DNA from: Streptomyces sp. NL15-2K
GTDB lineage: Bacteria; Actinomycetota; Actinomycetes; Streptomycetales; Streptomycetaceae
Assembly: GCF_030551255.1 (NCBI RefSeq)
Contig: NZ_CP130630.1
Location: 496,001 to 560,000 of the forward strand
Direction: 5' to 3'
DNA length: 64,000 bases
The notes below the pieces were generated by a model. That model had not been told where the DNA came from. It ran no database searches and saw nothing but the letters and a program-made list of their open reading frames with translations. How positions within the stretch are numbered: the stretch's first letter is position 1; each line of letters opens with the position of its first letter. The position numbers and the translations under genes were made by a program. Positions 35,768-47,893 of this stretch are shown here, in pieces.

Positions 35768-36319
35768 ATGCGCCCTACTCGCATGCTCCTGGCCGCAGGG
35801 GCGGCTTCCGCCGTCCTCGCGATCACCACCCCCGGCGTGTATGCCGTCGCCGGTGAGTGGGACCACGAGGACTCTTCTTACAGCAAAGAGCACGACAAGG
35901 ACAGCAGGCACGACGCGCCGCGTGGCGGCATGCACACCGGTGGCGGCGCACTGACCACGGTGAACAACGACGAGGAGTGGGACGGCTCGAAGGACTCCAA
36001 GCACGACCCGGAGAGCCACCAGGACGAATCGGACGGCTACAACGACTCCGAGCACGGATCCGACCGCTCCAAGGGCCACGAGGACGGCTCGGACGGCTAC
36101 CAGGACTCCGAGCACGGCTCCGACCACTTCAAGGACTCCAAGGAGGACGCGCACGACTCCTTCGGCGGCGACCACGACAAGCCGCGTGGCGGGATGCACA
36201 CCGGAGGGGGCGCCCTCGACACGCCGACCGTGACCACGGCCGGGCTGGCGGTGCTGGCGGTCGCCGGCACCGGTCTGTACGCGGTGCGCCGCAACAAGTC
36301 CGTGAGGAACGCGGCCTGA
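35768..36319 (+). CDS. Secreted repeat protein with C-terminal membrane anchor, next to sortase
   Basis: The 183-aa protein has a signal peptide (residues 1-29), an acidic His/Asp/Ser-rich body, and a C-terminal helix at about 155-173 followed by a basic tail (RRNKSVR), the layout of a sortase substrate. No LPxTG is present. Instead PRGGMHTGGGAL occurs twice, at 51-62 and just before the helix at 139-150. Between them two near-identical units (DGYNDSEHGSD and DGYQDSEHGSD) recur with a 20-residue period. The GAAGGA ribosome site supports ATG 35768. The adjacent downstream gene is a class F sortase. Confidence 0.75.
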   Translation: MRPTRMLLAAGAASAVLAITTPGVYAVAGEWDHEDSSYSKEHDKDSRHDAPRGGMHTGGGALTTVNNDEEWDGSKDSKHDPESHQDESDGYNDSEHGSDRSKGHEDGSDGYQDSEHGSDHFKDSKEDAHDSFGGDHDKPRGGMHTGGGALDTPTVTTAGLAVLAVAGTGLYAVRRNKSVRNAA

Positions 36320-36434
36320 GCCATGCCGGACGCGATAGCGGCCGGGGCCGCCACTCCTGCGCCGTGTGGCGGCCCGGCCGGCCTTCCGCGTGCCCCGTCC
36401 CCTGTGCTGCCGTGACCGAGTGAGGTGGTGTCCG

Positions 36435-37151
36435 ATGGCAGCTGGCTCTTCCTCCCCCACCGACTCCTCCACCGACTCCCCCACCGACGACGGCCCGGCG
36501 CCGACCGGTCGGGGATCCCGTACGGGGTGGACGGTGCTGTGCGCCGTCGCCGCCCTGATCCTGGCCGCAAACCTGTTCGGCGGGCGCGACCCGTCCTCCG
36601 ACGCGTCGTCGGCCGCCGCTTCCGACACCTCCCGTCCGCCGCGTACGACACAGGCCGGCCCGTCGGCCTCGCCTGCCGGGCACCCCGCAGGGAGGCATCT
36701 GCCGCGAGCGAGGCCACTGCGCCTGATCATCCCGAAGATCTCGGTCGACGCCCCCTTCACGCCCTTGAACATCGGCCGGTCGGGGCAGCTCGAAGCACCG
36801 CCCGCCGACGACGTCAACCTCGTCGGCTGGCACGCCGAGGGGGCCACCCCCGGTGAAAGGGGCACGGCGATCATCGCCGGGCACGTCGACACGGCGACGT
36901 CTCCGGCCGTCTTCGCCGAGCTCGGTGAACTCGAAGCGGGGGACACCTTCCGCGTCACGAGGGCCGACCGGCGCACGGCGAGATTCGTGGTCGACAGCGT
37001 GGAGACGTTCGACAAGAAGCACTTTCCCGACCGGCGCGTCTACGCCGACACCCCGCGGGCTCAGGTCCGGCTCATCACCTGTGCCGGTGACTACGACCAC
37101 TCGGCCAAGGACTACACGGAGAACCTGGTGGTTTTCGCCCACCTCGTCTGA
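36435..37151 (+). CDS. Class F sortase
   Basis: The 238-aa cysteine transpeptidase has an N-terminal membrane helix (about 33-50), a linker and the sortase barrel. The catalytic His is H150 in AGHVDT and the Cys is C216 in LITCAGDYD. Class F enzymes join surface proteins to the actinobacterial cell wall, with substrates mostly unknown. ATG 36435 has GAGGTGG six bases upstream. The secreted repeat protein encoded 115 bp upstream is its likely partner by context. Confidence 0.88.
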   Translation: MAAGSSSPTDSSTDSPTDDGPAPTGRGSRTGWTVLCAVAALILAANLFGGRDPSSDASSAAASDTSRPPRTTQAGPSASPAGHPAGRHLPRARPLRLIIPKISVDAPFTPLNIGRSGQLEAPPADDVNLVGWHAEGATPGERGTAIIAGHVDTATSPAVFAELGELEAGDTFRVTRADRRTARFVVDSVETFDKKHFPDRRVYADTPRAQVRLITCAGDYDHSAKDYTENLVVFAHLV

Positions 37152-37273
37152 ACGGCGGCGACGCACGTCCTGGGGACGGGCGCACCCTGACATTTGTCAG
37201 GCACCGATCGGCGGCGAGGTCTCCTAGTGTCGCGATGCGGGCAGCGGCCGGTGCAGCCGGCCGCCCTCGCCCG

Positions 37274-37312
37274 ATCACCGCATCACCGCATCACCGCATC
37301 ACCGCATCACCG
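37274..37312. repeat. 8-bp tandem repeat (ATCACCGC, 4.9 copies)
   Basis: Four exact copies of ATCACCGC plus seven further bases lie 18 bp before the start of the secreted protein gene at 37331. Their position in the leader region would allow length variation to affect expression. Confidence 0.8.
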
Positions 37313-37330
37313 ACATGGGAAAGAGGGCTC

Positions 37331-37780
37331 ATGAGCCGCCGATCGCTGACAACGCTTCTGGCCGCGGGGGGCGCCGCCGCCGTGATGGCGCTCACCCCGG
37401 TCTCCGCTCAGGCCGCACCGCACTCGGGCGGCAACTACGGGGCTTACGGAATGGAGGGGCAGTACCCCACCATCTCCAGCTGCGCGGGCACCTTCGGGCA
37501 GGTGGGGCCCACGCAGCACGCCGAGGGCATGGCGCTGAAGTACTTCTACTCCGGCAAGTGCGGGTCGTTCGCTCGGATCGAGAACTCCCGACCCAACTGC
37601 GAGGCGGTGCTGGAGCGGTCGGACTCCGGTGCCGGGCGCGCCGACGGATGGGTCTCCGAGACCGTCGACTCGGGCGTCGACTACGCCTACACGATGATCG
37701 GCAACAACCTCGACGGCCGTGTTTCGCGCGCCCTGCTCGCGTGCGACGGCCATGAGCTGGTCGCGACGGGCTGGCACTGA
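37331..37780 (+). CDS. Small secreted protein of unknown function
   Basis: The 149-aa product has a clear signal peptide ending near SAQAAPH and a mature part with four cysteines that could form two disulphides (SSCAG, GKCGS, PNCEA, LACDG). No family is recognised. The ATG at 37331 has a GAGGG ribosome site. It is isolated, following the sortase pair and converging with the xylanase. Confidence 0.75.
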   Translation: MSRRSLTTLLAAGGAAAVMALTPVSAQAAPHSGGNYGAYGMEGQYPTISSCAGTFGQVGPTQHAEGMALKYFYSGKCGSFARIENSRPNCEAVLERSDSGAGRADGWVSETVDSGVDYAYTMIGNNLDGRVSRALLACDGHELVATGWH

Positions 37781-37842
37781 CGTGTGACGCCGTACGGCCT
37801 GGCGAGGCGGCTGCCCCGTCAGGCCGTGTGCCGCGGCGGCGG

Positions 37843-39213
<1,371 letters not shown>

Positions 39214-39222
39214 TCATGACAC

Positions 39223-39237
39223 TTCGAAAGTTTCGAA
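39223..39237. promoter_or_regulatory. Xylan-type LacI operator, site 1
   Basis: TTCGAAAGTTTCGAA is a perfect palindrome about a central base, 45 bp before the xylanase start. CGAAA-N-TTTCG sites of this form are known in Streptomyces xylanase and xylosidase promoters and are bound by BxlR/XlnR-type repressors. No such repressor gene is in the window. Confidence 0.8.
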
Positions 39238-39260
39238 TCTCCCTCCGAAGGGTGCGGAAG

Positions 39261-39289
39261 ACGTTACGACTGGCCTTTCGCACCGTCAA
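39261..39289 (-). promoter_or_regulatory. Xylanase promoter
   Basis: On the minus strand TTGACG (39289-39284) and TAACGT (39266-39261) are separated by 17 bp. The xylan-type operator at 39223-39237 lies downstream between the promoter and the gene. Confidence 0.6.
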
Positions 39290-39358
39290 CGCTTCACGCA
39301 CGAGTCACTTGCAGTCCCCTCAAGGATGTCGGACAGGCGACGACATTCGCTCATGGCA

Positions 39359-39371
39359 TCGAAACTTTCGA
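39359..39371. promoter_or_regulatory. Xylan-type LacI operator, site 2
   Basis: TCGAAACTTTCGA is a second perfect palindrome of the same type, 122 bp beyond the first and 128 bp before the start of the carboxylase gene. It could help loop the xylanase promoter or control the rightward genes. The remainder of 39178-39499 shows nothing else. Confidence 0.6.
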
Positions 39372-39499
39372 CTACCTCTCGCTTGTCACACTCGGACGAA
39401 CCCTCGCTCCACAACACTCACCTCAGGCAAACGCCACACCGATCCACCCGGCCCTCTCCCCGGTCGCTGCCATATTCGGAGGCGACTTCGGAGGTGGCT

Positions 39500-41046
39500 G
39501 TGACGACAGAGGTGACAACGCCCACCGACCGCACCGCCGACCGCATCGCCGATCTGGAACGCCGTCGGGCGCAGGCGGTGGCGCCGGGCGGGCCGAGAAG
39601 ACGGGGGGAGTTCGGTGCCCGCGAGCGGATCGAGCGGCTGCTGGACGCCGGGTCCTTCACCGAGACGGGCCAGTTCGTCCGGACCCGCCCCACCGGAGAC
39701 GGGGCCCGCCGCCCCTACGGCGACGGAGTGGTCACCGGGCACGGCACGGTCGACGGCCGGCCGGTCTGCGTGTTCGCCCAGGACGCCGGCGTCTTCGGCG
39801 GCAGCATGGGCGAGGCCTTCGGAGAGAAGACCGTCGCCCTGATGGACCTGGCCCTGAAGACCGGCTGCCCGGTCATCGGGCTCAACGACTCCGGCGGCGC
39901 CCGCATCCAGGAGGGCGTCGCCTCACTCGCCCTCTACGCCGAGCTGGTCCGCCGCAATGTGCAGGCGTCCGGGGTGATCCCGCAGATCTCGGTGGTCCTG
40001 GGGCCGTGTGCCGGCGGGGCCGCCTACTCGCCCTCGATCACCGACTTCACCGTGATGGTGGACGGCGCCTCGCACATGTTCGTCACCGGGCCCGACGTCA
40101 TCGAGACGGTCACCGGCGAGCGCACCACCGCCGAGGACCTCGGCGGCGCGCGGACCAGCAACTCCGTCAGCGGCAACGCCCACTTCCTCGCCGCCCACGA
40201 GGAGGACGCCCTCGACACCGTACGGGACCTGCTGTCGTATCTGCCCGCCAACAACCTCGAGCGGCCTCCGGAGTACGCGCCCGGGACCGCGCCTGCCGGG
40301 AGCTGCTGGACGAAGTCGTGCCCGACCGGCTGGGGCGGGCTTACGACATGGGCGACATCCTGCGGGCCGTCGTCGACGACGGTGAGCTCCTCGAGGTGCA
40401 GGAGCTGTTCGCGCCGAACATCATCTGCGCCCTCGCCCGCGTGGAGGGCCGCTCGGTCGGGGTCGTCGCCAACCAGCCGCTGCACGCCGCCGGCGTCCTC
40501 GACATCGACGCCTCGGAGAAGGCCGCGCGGTTCGTACGGTTCTGCGACGCGTTCGGCATTGCGCTGCTGACGTTCGCCGACGTGCCGGGCTATCTCTCCG
40601 GTGTGCGCCAGGAGCGCGGCGGCATCATCCGGCGCGGCGCGAAACTGCTGTACGCCTACGCCGAGGCGACCGTGCCCAAGGTGACGGTGGTGGTGCGCAA
40701 GGCGTACGGCGGCGGATACGCGGTGATGGGCTCCAAGCACCTGGGCGCCGACGTCAACCTCGCCTGGCCCACGGCCCGTATCGCCGTCATGGGCGCGGAG
40801 GGCGCCGTGGGGGTCCTGCACCGGCGCGAGCTCGCCGCGTCCGCCGACCCCGAGGCGCTGCGCGCCCGCCTCGTCGCCACGTACGAGGCCACCCACGGCA
40901 CGCCCTACCTCGCCGCCGAACGCGGATACGTCGACGCCGTCATCGCACCGCGCGAGACCCGCGCCGAGGTCTGCCGCGCCCTGCGCGCGCTGCACGGCAA
41001 ACGCGCGCCGATGCCGCAGCGGCGGCACGGCAACATCCCGCTCTGA
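39500..41046 (+). pseudogene. Acyl-CoA carboxylase beta (carboxyltransferase) subunit, frameshifted
   Basis: The protein is AccD-like, transferring carboxyl from biotin to an acyl-CoA. It has [12 protein letters not shown] and [16 protein letters not shown] in the first half, and [40 protein letters not shown] and AEGAVGVL in the second. The halves are in different frames. A one-base loss near 40283-40286 (GGG where GGGG would read through as [10 protein letters not shown]) separates them. GTG 39500 is supported by GGAGG at 39490-39494. It precedes the fatty acyl-AMP ligase and PKS, so its likely product is the carboxyacyl extender. Sequencing error is an alternative to real decay. Confidence 0.85.
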
Positions 41047-41095
41047 TCCCTTGCTCATCTGCCCGTCAGCCCTCGACGTGAGGAGCCACCCCCCG

Positions 41096-42753
41096 ATGGA
41101 CAGCCGCCGCCCCCCGCTCGCGCCCGCGTTCCGGACCCTGCCGGAGTACGTGCGGCACTGGGCCGACACCACCCCCGACCGCCGGGCCTTCACCTTCGTC
41201 GACCACCCCGCCCCGCACTCGCGCGGCGTCCACCGCACCCTGACCTGGCGGCGCCTGGACCTGCGCGTGCGGGCGCTGGCCGCCCGGCTCGCCGCGGAGG
41301 CCGAGCCCGGTGCGCGGGTGGCGCTGTTGTGTCCGCAGGGCACGGAGTACATCGCCGGGTTCCTGGCGGCGCTGACGGCCGGCCTGGTCGCCGTACCGCT
41401 GTATCCGCCGAATCTGCCCGGGCATGCCGCCCGGCTCGCCGGCGTGCTGGCCGACGCGACACCCGCGGTCGTCGTGACCACGAGCCGGCTCCTGGAGGAG
41501 GTACGGGACTTCTGCGCCCCCACGCCGGTGCGGGTCGTCGCGGTGGACCAGGTGCCCGACTCCGCCGCCGGGCAGTGGCAGCCGGTCGCGACCGACGAGG
41601 GTGCGGTCGCCTACCTGCAGTACACCTCCGGCTCGACCCGGGCCCCGGCGGGCGTGGAGATCACCCACGGCAACGTCGTCGCCAACGCCCGGCAGGCGCT
41701 GACCGCCTATGGTGCCGACGCCACGGCCGCGTTCCTGCACCAGCCCGTGCGCTGGCTGCGGCTGCTCGCGGCGCATCCGCGTGCGGTGAGTGCCGCGCCC
41801 AACTTCGCCTACGACTACTGCGCCTCCGCCGTCACCGCCGAGCAGAAGGCGGAGCTGCGGCTGGACGGCGTGACCGCGCTGATCAACGGCAGTGAGCCGA
41901 TCCGCCCCGGTACCGTCGACCGCTTCCACGCCGCCTTCGCCGACCGGCGCCTGGCTCCCGAGACGCACTGCCCGTCGTACGGGCTGGCCGAGGCCACCGT
42001 CTTCGTCAGTGCCGCCCGTTCGGGTGAGCCGTTGCGCCGGTTCGCGCTCGACCGGGACGCCCTCGCCGCCGGAAAGGCGCTGCCCGCCCGTCCCGACGAC
42101 CCCCGAGCCGTGCTGCTCGCCGGCTGCGGCACGCCGGCGGGCCAGCGGCTGCGCGTCACCGACCCGGTGACGCGGGCCGTCCTGTCGGAGGGGGAGGTCG
42201 GTGAGATCTGGGTGCAGGGACCCAACGTCGGGCGCGGCTACCGGAATCGGGACGGGGACACGCGTCACGTCTTCGGCGCCGAGCTCGCCGACGAGGCGGC
42301 CGGTCCTGGCCGGTGGCTGCGCACGGGCGACCTGGGGACCGTGCTGGACGGGCAGTTGGTCGTCACAGGCCGGCTGAAGGACCTGATCGTCGTCGACGGG
42401 CGCAACCACTATCCGCAGGACATCGAGGCCACGGCCCAGGACGCGCACCCGGCCGTGCGCCGCGACCGGCTCGCCGCCTTCGCCGTACCGGGCACGGCGG
42501 GCGAGCGGGTGGGGTCGTGGCCGAGCACGCGCGGTCCATGAACCTGGCCGAGATCGACGTGCCGGAGCTGGTGCGCGCGGTGCGCGGGGCCGTCTCCGCC
42601 CGGCACGGGCTGCGGCTCGCCGATGTCGTGCTGGTGCCGCCGGGGACCGTACCGCGCACGTCCAGCGGCAAGGTGTCACGGGCGCTGACCCGGGCGCGCT
42701 ACCTCGAGGGCGCCTACGCGCAGCCCGGCGAGTCGTCGAGGGTCGCGGGATGA
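41096..42753 (+). pseudogene. Fatty acyl-AMP ligase (FadD32-like), frameshifted and internally deleted
   Basis: The enzyme type activates a fatty acid as acyl-AMP and loads it onto an ACP. Family marks are YTSGSTRAPAGVEITHGNV, APNFAYDYC, SYGLAEATVFVSA and the FAAL-typical GRNHYPQDIEATA. Two defects are seen. Between QALTAYGADA and FLHQPVRW (about 41712-41730) roughly 35-45 residues are absent in frame, including the usual WLP-HDMGL motif. A one-base shift near 42511-42515 moves the C-terminal SSGKVSR part into another frame. The PKS start overlaps its stop (ATGA). Loss of the conserved motif argues for real inactivation. Confidence 0.85.
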
Positions 42754-45700
42754 AGCCCGCCGACGAGTCCGAACTGCGTCGCCTGATCGTGGAGCGGGTG
42801 GCCGCCTGGAACGACATGGCGCCCGAGTCCGTGCCGATGGACCGGCCGCTGGCCGATCTCGGCATGTCCTCGCGGGACGCGGTCGCCCTGGCCGGGGAGC
42901 TCTCCCAGGTCCTCGGACGCCCCCTGCCGTCGACACTGCTGTGGGAGACGCCCACCGGTGACGCGCTGGTGGCGCGTCTGTGCGGCCGGGTGGAGGAAAT
43001 CGCTGCTCCCGCGCCGACCGCGACGGCATCGCCCGGCGAGCCCGTCGCGGTCATCGGGGTCGGCTGCCGGCTGCCGGGCGGGGTGCACGGACCTGCCGAG
43101 TACTGGCGGCTGTTGAGCGAGGGCGTCGATGCGATCCGGCGGGTTCCCGAGGACCGGTGGAGAGACTTCGCCGCGTTCCCGCCGGCCGACGTGCCCTCGT
43201 ACGGCGGTTACCTCGACGACGTCGCCGGGTTCGACGCGGACTTCTTCCACATCACTCCGCGCGAGGCCGCGGTGATGGACCCTCAGCAGCGGATGCTGCT
43301 GGAGGTCGTCCACGAGGCACTCGACCACGCCGCCGTGCCGGCCGGGTCCCTCGCCGGCACCAGCACCGGTGTCTTCGTGGGGATCTCCGCCCCGGAGTAC
43401 GGGCAGCTCACCGGAGCCGATCCGGCCGCCGTCGATCCGTGGGCGCCGGCGGGCGCCGCGCTCAGTGTCGCCGCCGGGCGTCTGGCGTACGTCCTGGACA
43501 CCCACGGGCCGAGCATGGCCGTCGACACCGCCTGTTCCTCCTCGCTGGTCGCCGTGCACCACGCCTGCGTCAGTCTGCGCACGGGCGAGAGCGACACGGC
43601 GATCGCCGCCGGGGTCAACCTGCTGCTCTCCCCCACCGTCACCATGGCGTTCGAGCGGGCGGGAGCCCTCGCGCCGGACGGGCGGTGCAAGCCGTTCTCG
43701 GCGGCGGCCGACGGCATCGGCCGCGGCGAGGGGTGCGCGGCCGTGCTGCTGAAGCGGCTGTCCGACGCCGAGCGGGACGGCGACCGCGTGCTGGCGGTCC
43801 TCCACGCCACCGCCGTCAACTCCGACGGCCGCTCGGACGGCCTGATGGCGCCCAACCCGGCCGCCCAGCAGGCCGTGTTGCGGACCGCCTACGCGCGGGC
43901 CGGGCTCGCTCCGGTGTCCGTGGACTACGTGGAGGCGCACGGCACCGGCACCCCGCTCAGCGACCCGATCGAGGCGGGCGCGCTCGATGCCGTGCTCGGG
44001 CCGGGCCGTGACCCCGACCAGCCGCTGCTGCTCGGCTCCGTCAAGGGCAACCTCGGCCATCTGGAGTCCGCCGCGGGCATCGCGGGCCTGGTGAAGACGG
44101 TGCTCGCCCTGCATCACGACCGCATTCCGGCCTCCCTGCACTGCGCCGACGGCAGCTCGCTGGGTGACGCACGGCTGCGGGTGGTGACCGAGCCCGAGCC
44201 GTGGCCCCGCTACGGCGGCACGGCCGTCGCCGGGGTCTCCGGCTTCGGGTTCGGCGGCACCAACGCCCACGCCGTACTGGAGGAATGGCGGCCCGCCACG
44301 CTCTCGCCGCCGACCGCCGAGGAAGCTGCCGCCCGGCTGTACGTGCTCTGCGACGCCGACACCGCACGCGTCCGCGACACCGCGGCCCGGCTCGCCGACT
44401 GGCTCCGAACTCCCGAGGGGAGCGCCGCCGGCCTCGCCGACGTGGCGCGCACGCTCGCCGGGCGCACCGCCCGGGGGCCCGTGCGCGCCGCGATCACGGC
44501 CGGCGACCGGGACGAACTCGTGGGCGGCTTGGCCGCGTTGGCGGATCGGCGCCCGCACGGGCGGGTCGTCACGGGCGATCGCGATCTGGTCGGGCGCGGT
44601 CCGGTGTGGGTCTTCTCCGGGTACGGCAGCAGTGGGCCGGCATGGGACGGCGGCTGCTGGCCGAGGAGCCGGTGTTCGCCGCCGCGGTGGAGAAGCTCGA
44701 CCCGCAGCTGGCCGCCGAGTGCGGCCTGTCCCTGTACGACCAGCTGGCCTCCGGTGACGGTCTCGACCGCCTGGAGGTGGCCCAACCGGTCCTGTTCGGG
44801 CTCCAGTTGGCGCTCGCCGAGCTGTGGCGTGCCCACGGCGTGGAGCCCGCCGCCGTGATCGGCCACTCCATGGGTGAGGTGGCCGCCGCCGTGTGCGCGG
44901 GTGCCCTGGACGTGGCGGACGCGGCCCGTGTCATCGCCGTACGGGCCCGGCTGCTCAGCGGGCTGAGCGGTGGCGCCATGGCCGTCGTCGACCTGGAGGA
45001 CGCCGAACTGGACGCCCTGCCACGGGACTTCCCGGGTGTGCACGTCGCCGTCCACTCCTCGCCCCGGCAGAAGGTCGTCACCGGCGAGGAGACCACCGTG
45101 AACCGACTGGTGCGACGGCTGGCGGAACAGGGCCGGGCCGCGCGGGCCATGCGGGTGGTCGGCGCGGGGCACTCGCCGCAGGTCGACGCGCTGCTGCCGG
45201 AGCTGACCGAGGCGATGTCCGGCATACGGGGCCGGCCGCCGCGAGTTCCCGTCTACTCCACCGTCCTGGACGATCCGCGTGGCGACTGCGTGTTCGACGC
45301 CACCCACTGGGCCGCCAACCTGCGGCGGCCCGTGCGCCTGGACCGGGCGATCGCCGCGGCCGCGGCCGACGGGCACTCCGCCTTCCTGGAGATCTCGCCC
45401 CACCCGGTCCTGACGCGGGCCGTCGTCGACACCGTCCCCGACGCGCTCGCCGTCGGCACACTGGGCCGCGACGCGGACGGGGCCGCCGCGTTCGTCCACC
45501 GGCTGGGCACGCTGTACGCCGCGGGCGGGCGCCCGCCGCTCCCGCCCGGCCGGGTCATCGACCTGCCCGGGCCGCGCTGGCGGCACGTGCGGCACTGGTG
45601 GACGGACGGCCGTGCGGCCACCGCGACCGGTGACCGACGGACCGGGCCGACGGATCGTACGGACCCGACGGGCCGGACGGGCCGGACGGGCCGGACGGGC

Positions 45701-46819
45701 CGGACGGGCCGGACGGGCCGGACGGGCCGGACGGGCCGGACGGGCCGGACGGCGGATGCCACCTCCGTCCTCGCCCGCCTGAGCCACCACATCAGCACCG
45801 TCACCGGACATCCGCCGACCCGCATCACCGCCGGTACCGCGCCGGCCGATCTGGGCCTGGACTCGCTGATGGCCGTCCGCATCCGCACGGCCCTGGAGCG
45901 CGAGTTCGGGATCGAACTGCCCCTGCGGGACCTGCTCGGCGCGGCCACCGTCGCCGACGCGGCCACCCGCATCCAACGGGCACTCACCGCGAGGACCACG
46001 GACGAGGGCTCTCCGCTGCGGACGCTGCGCGCCACCGGCTCCCGGCCTCCGCTCTTCCTCGTCCACGCCGCCGGCGGATCGACCGACGTCTACCGGGCGC
46101 TGGCGGAACGTCTGGGGGAGGACCGGCCGGTGTACGGACTGGAGCGCGTGGAAGAGGCGCGCACCGTGCCGGAGAAGGCCCGCCGCTACGCCGAGGCCGT
46201 CGCCGCCGTCCACCCCGACGGGCCCTGTCTGCTGGGTGGTTGGTCCTTCGGCGGCTTCGTCGCCCAGGAGACCGCACGGCACCTGACCGCCGCCGGGCGG
46301 GACGTGGAGCTGGTGGTACTCGTCGACTCCGTACGGCCCCTCCCCCAGCCCGGCCGTACCCGGGCCGACCGGATCCGCGCCCACCTCGCGGGCTTCGCCC
46401 GGCACGTCGCCGACACCTACGGCGCCCGGCTGGAGTTGCCGTACGACGACCTGGTGGCGATGGACGACGACGGCGACCGTATCGACGCCGTGCTGCGCGC
46501 CCTACGCGAGGTCGCCGACGTTCCGCCCGCCGCGCTGGAGCATCAGCGCGCCTCCTACCTCGACATGCGGATCGGCGAAGCCCACTCGCCGGGTGACCAC
46601 GACGGCCGGGTGGTGCTGTTCCGGGCCACCGAACCCGCGCCGCACACCGTGCGCGACCCGGCGTACGAGCGGGACGACGAGGCGCTCGGCTGGGACGAGG
46701 TGTGCCCGCGCCTGGAGGTCGTGCCGGTGCCCGGGCACCATCTGTCGCTGCTCGACCCGCCGCACGTCGACGAGATCGCCGTACATCTGCGGCGCGTGCT
46801 CACCGAGCAGGCCCGCTGA
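42750..46819 (+). pseudogene. Single-module polyketide synthase, ACP-KS-AT-ACP-TE (Pks13-like), frameshifted
   Basis: Read through one frameshift the protein is about 1356 aa. It has an N-terminal ACP (LGMSSRDAVAL), a ketosynthase with VDTACSSSL (C262), EAHGTGT and KGNLGHLESA, an acyltransferase with GHSMGEVAAA, a (GRT)n linker, a second ACP (LGLDSLMAVR) and a thioesterase (GGWSFGG, His in GHHLSLL). There are no reductive domains. This order is that of mycobacterial Pks13, which condenses two fatty acyl chains. The break at 44630/44631 loses one C from GGCAGCCAGTGG, splitting the conserved YGSQWAGMG motif at the AT start. The upstream FAAL and AccD fit loading and extender roles. Confidence 0.88.
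45667..45752. repeat. 9-bp tandem repeat coding (GRT)n in the PKS linker
   Basis: Nine exact copies of GACGGGCCG and a partial copy encode a Gly-Arg-Thr linker between the acyltransferase and the second ACP. The unit keeps the reading frame, so copy-number change would only lengthen or shorten the linker. Confidence 0.9.
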
Positions 46820-46839
46820 ACCGAGACCGAGGAGCCGCC

Positions 46840-47771
46840 ATGCCCCACCGCAGCACCAATCTCCCCCGGCGCACCGTCACAAGAGCCGCGGCCGTCGCCG
46901 GTCTGGCCGCCCTGTTCGGCGCCGGGGCCGGGCGCCCGCCGCGACCCGGCTAGGGCCCCGCACGCTGGACGTGTCCGTGTCCTCTGCCGCGCTGGGCCGC
47001 AGCGCGCCGGTGCGGCTGATCCTGCCGTCGGGATTCGGCACGCGGCCGGGACGGACCTATCCCGTGCAGTACCTGCTGCACGGCGCCCACGACGACTACA
47101 CGTCGTGGACCCGGGAGACGGACATCGAGGCCTTCACCGAGGGCCGCGAGCTGATCGTGGCGATGCCGGACGCGGGTCCCACGGGCATCCCGACCGCCTG
47201 GCGCGACGGTCCCGACTACGAGGCCTTCCACTTGGAGGAGGTCCCGGCATTGCTCGCCCGCGACTACCGGGCCTCCGGCGTGCGAGCCGTCGCCGGGGTC
47301 TCCACCGGCGGCTACGGGGCCATGGCGCACGCGGCCCGGCATCCCGGCGCGTTCACCGCCGCCGCCTCCTACAGCGGCATCCTCGACACCACAGCACCCG
47401 GTGTCCCGGCCGTCATGGACGCCATCGTGGCCCGCGAGAACCTGTCGCCGGCCTCCCTGTGGGGCCATCCGATCCTGAACCTCCTCACGTGGCGCGACTT
47501 CAACCCGCGCGCCCGCGCCGAAGGGCTGCGCGGCACCGCCCTGTACGTGTCCAACGGCAGCGGGCTGGGGAGCGGCGGTGATCCGCTGCCCGGCGTCCTG
47601 GAAAGCGTCCTGTGGCCGTCCGCCCAGGGCTTCGCCGGCACGCTGCGGCGCCTCGGCGTCCCCGTCACCGCGCACTTCTACCAGGGAGGAGGACACGACT
47701 GGGCGTACTGGAAGCCGGAGTTCGCGGCATCGTGGCCGATGCTCGCCCGTGCGCTCGGGTTGCCCGAGTGA
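46840..47771 (+). pseudogene. Secreted esterase (PF00756, antigen-85-fold class), frameshifted
   Basis: The first 31 codons are a signal peptide with twin arginines (LPRRTVTRAAAVAGLAALFG). The mature enzyme (YPVQYLLHGAHDDYTSW, nucleophile elbow GVSTGGYGAMA, C-terminal GGGHDWAYW His) is in another frame. One G is missing at about 46930-46933, so translation would stop at 46951-46953. PF00756 includes S-formylglutathione hydrolases, feruloyl esterases and the mycolyltransferases of the Ag85 complex. Position after the PKS suggests transfer or hydrolysis of its acyl product outside the cell (inference). GAGGAG precedes the ATG. Confidence 0.8.
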
Positions 47772-47893
47772 TGTCGGAGCCGTCGGGGCACGGAACGGAG
47801 CGCGGGGACCGTCCGTCCAAACCAGGACGCCCCATGCGCCCCACGGGAAACAGCCCGCGGGTGAGCCGCTTCCGGGTGAGAGGAGTGTCCCTG

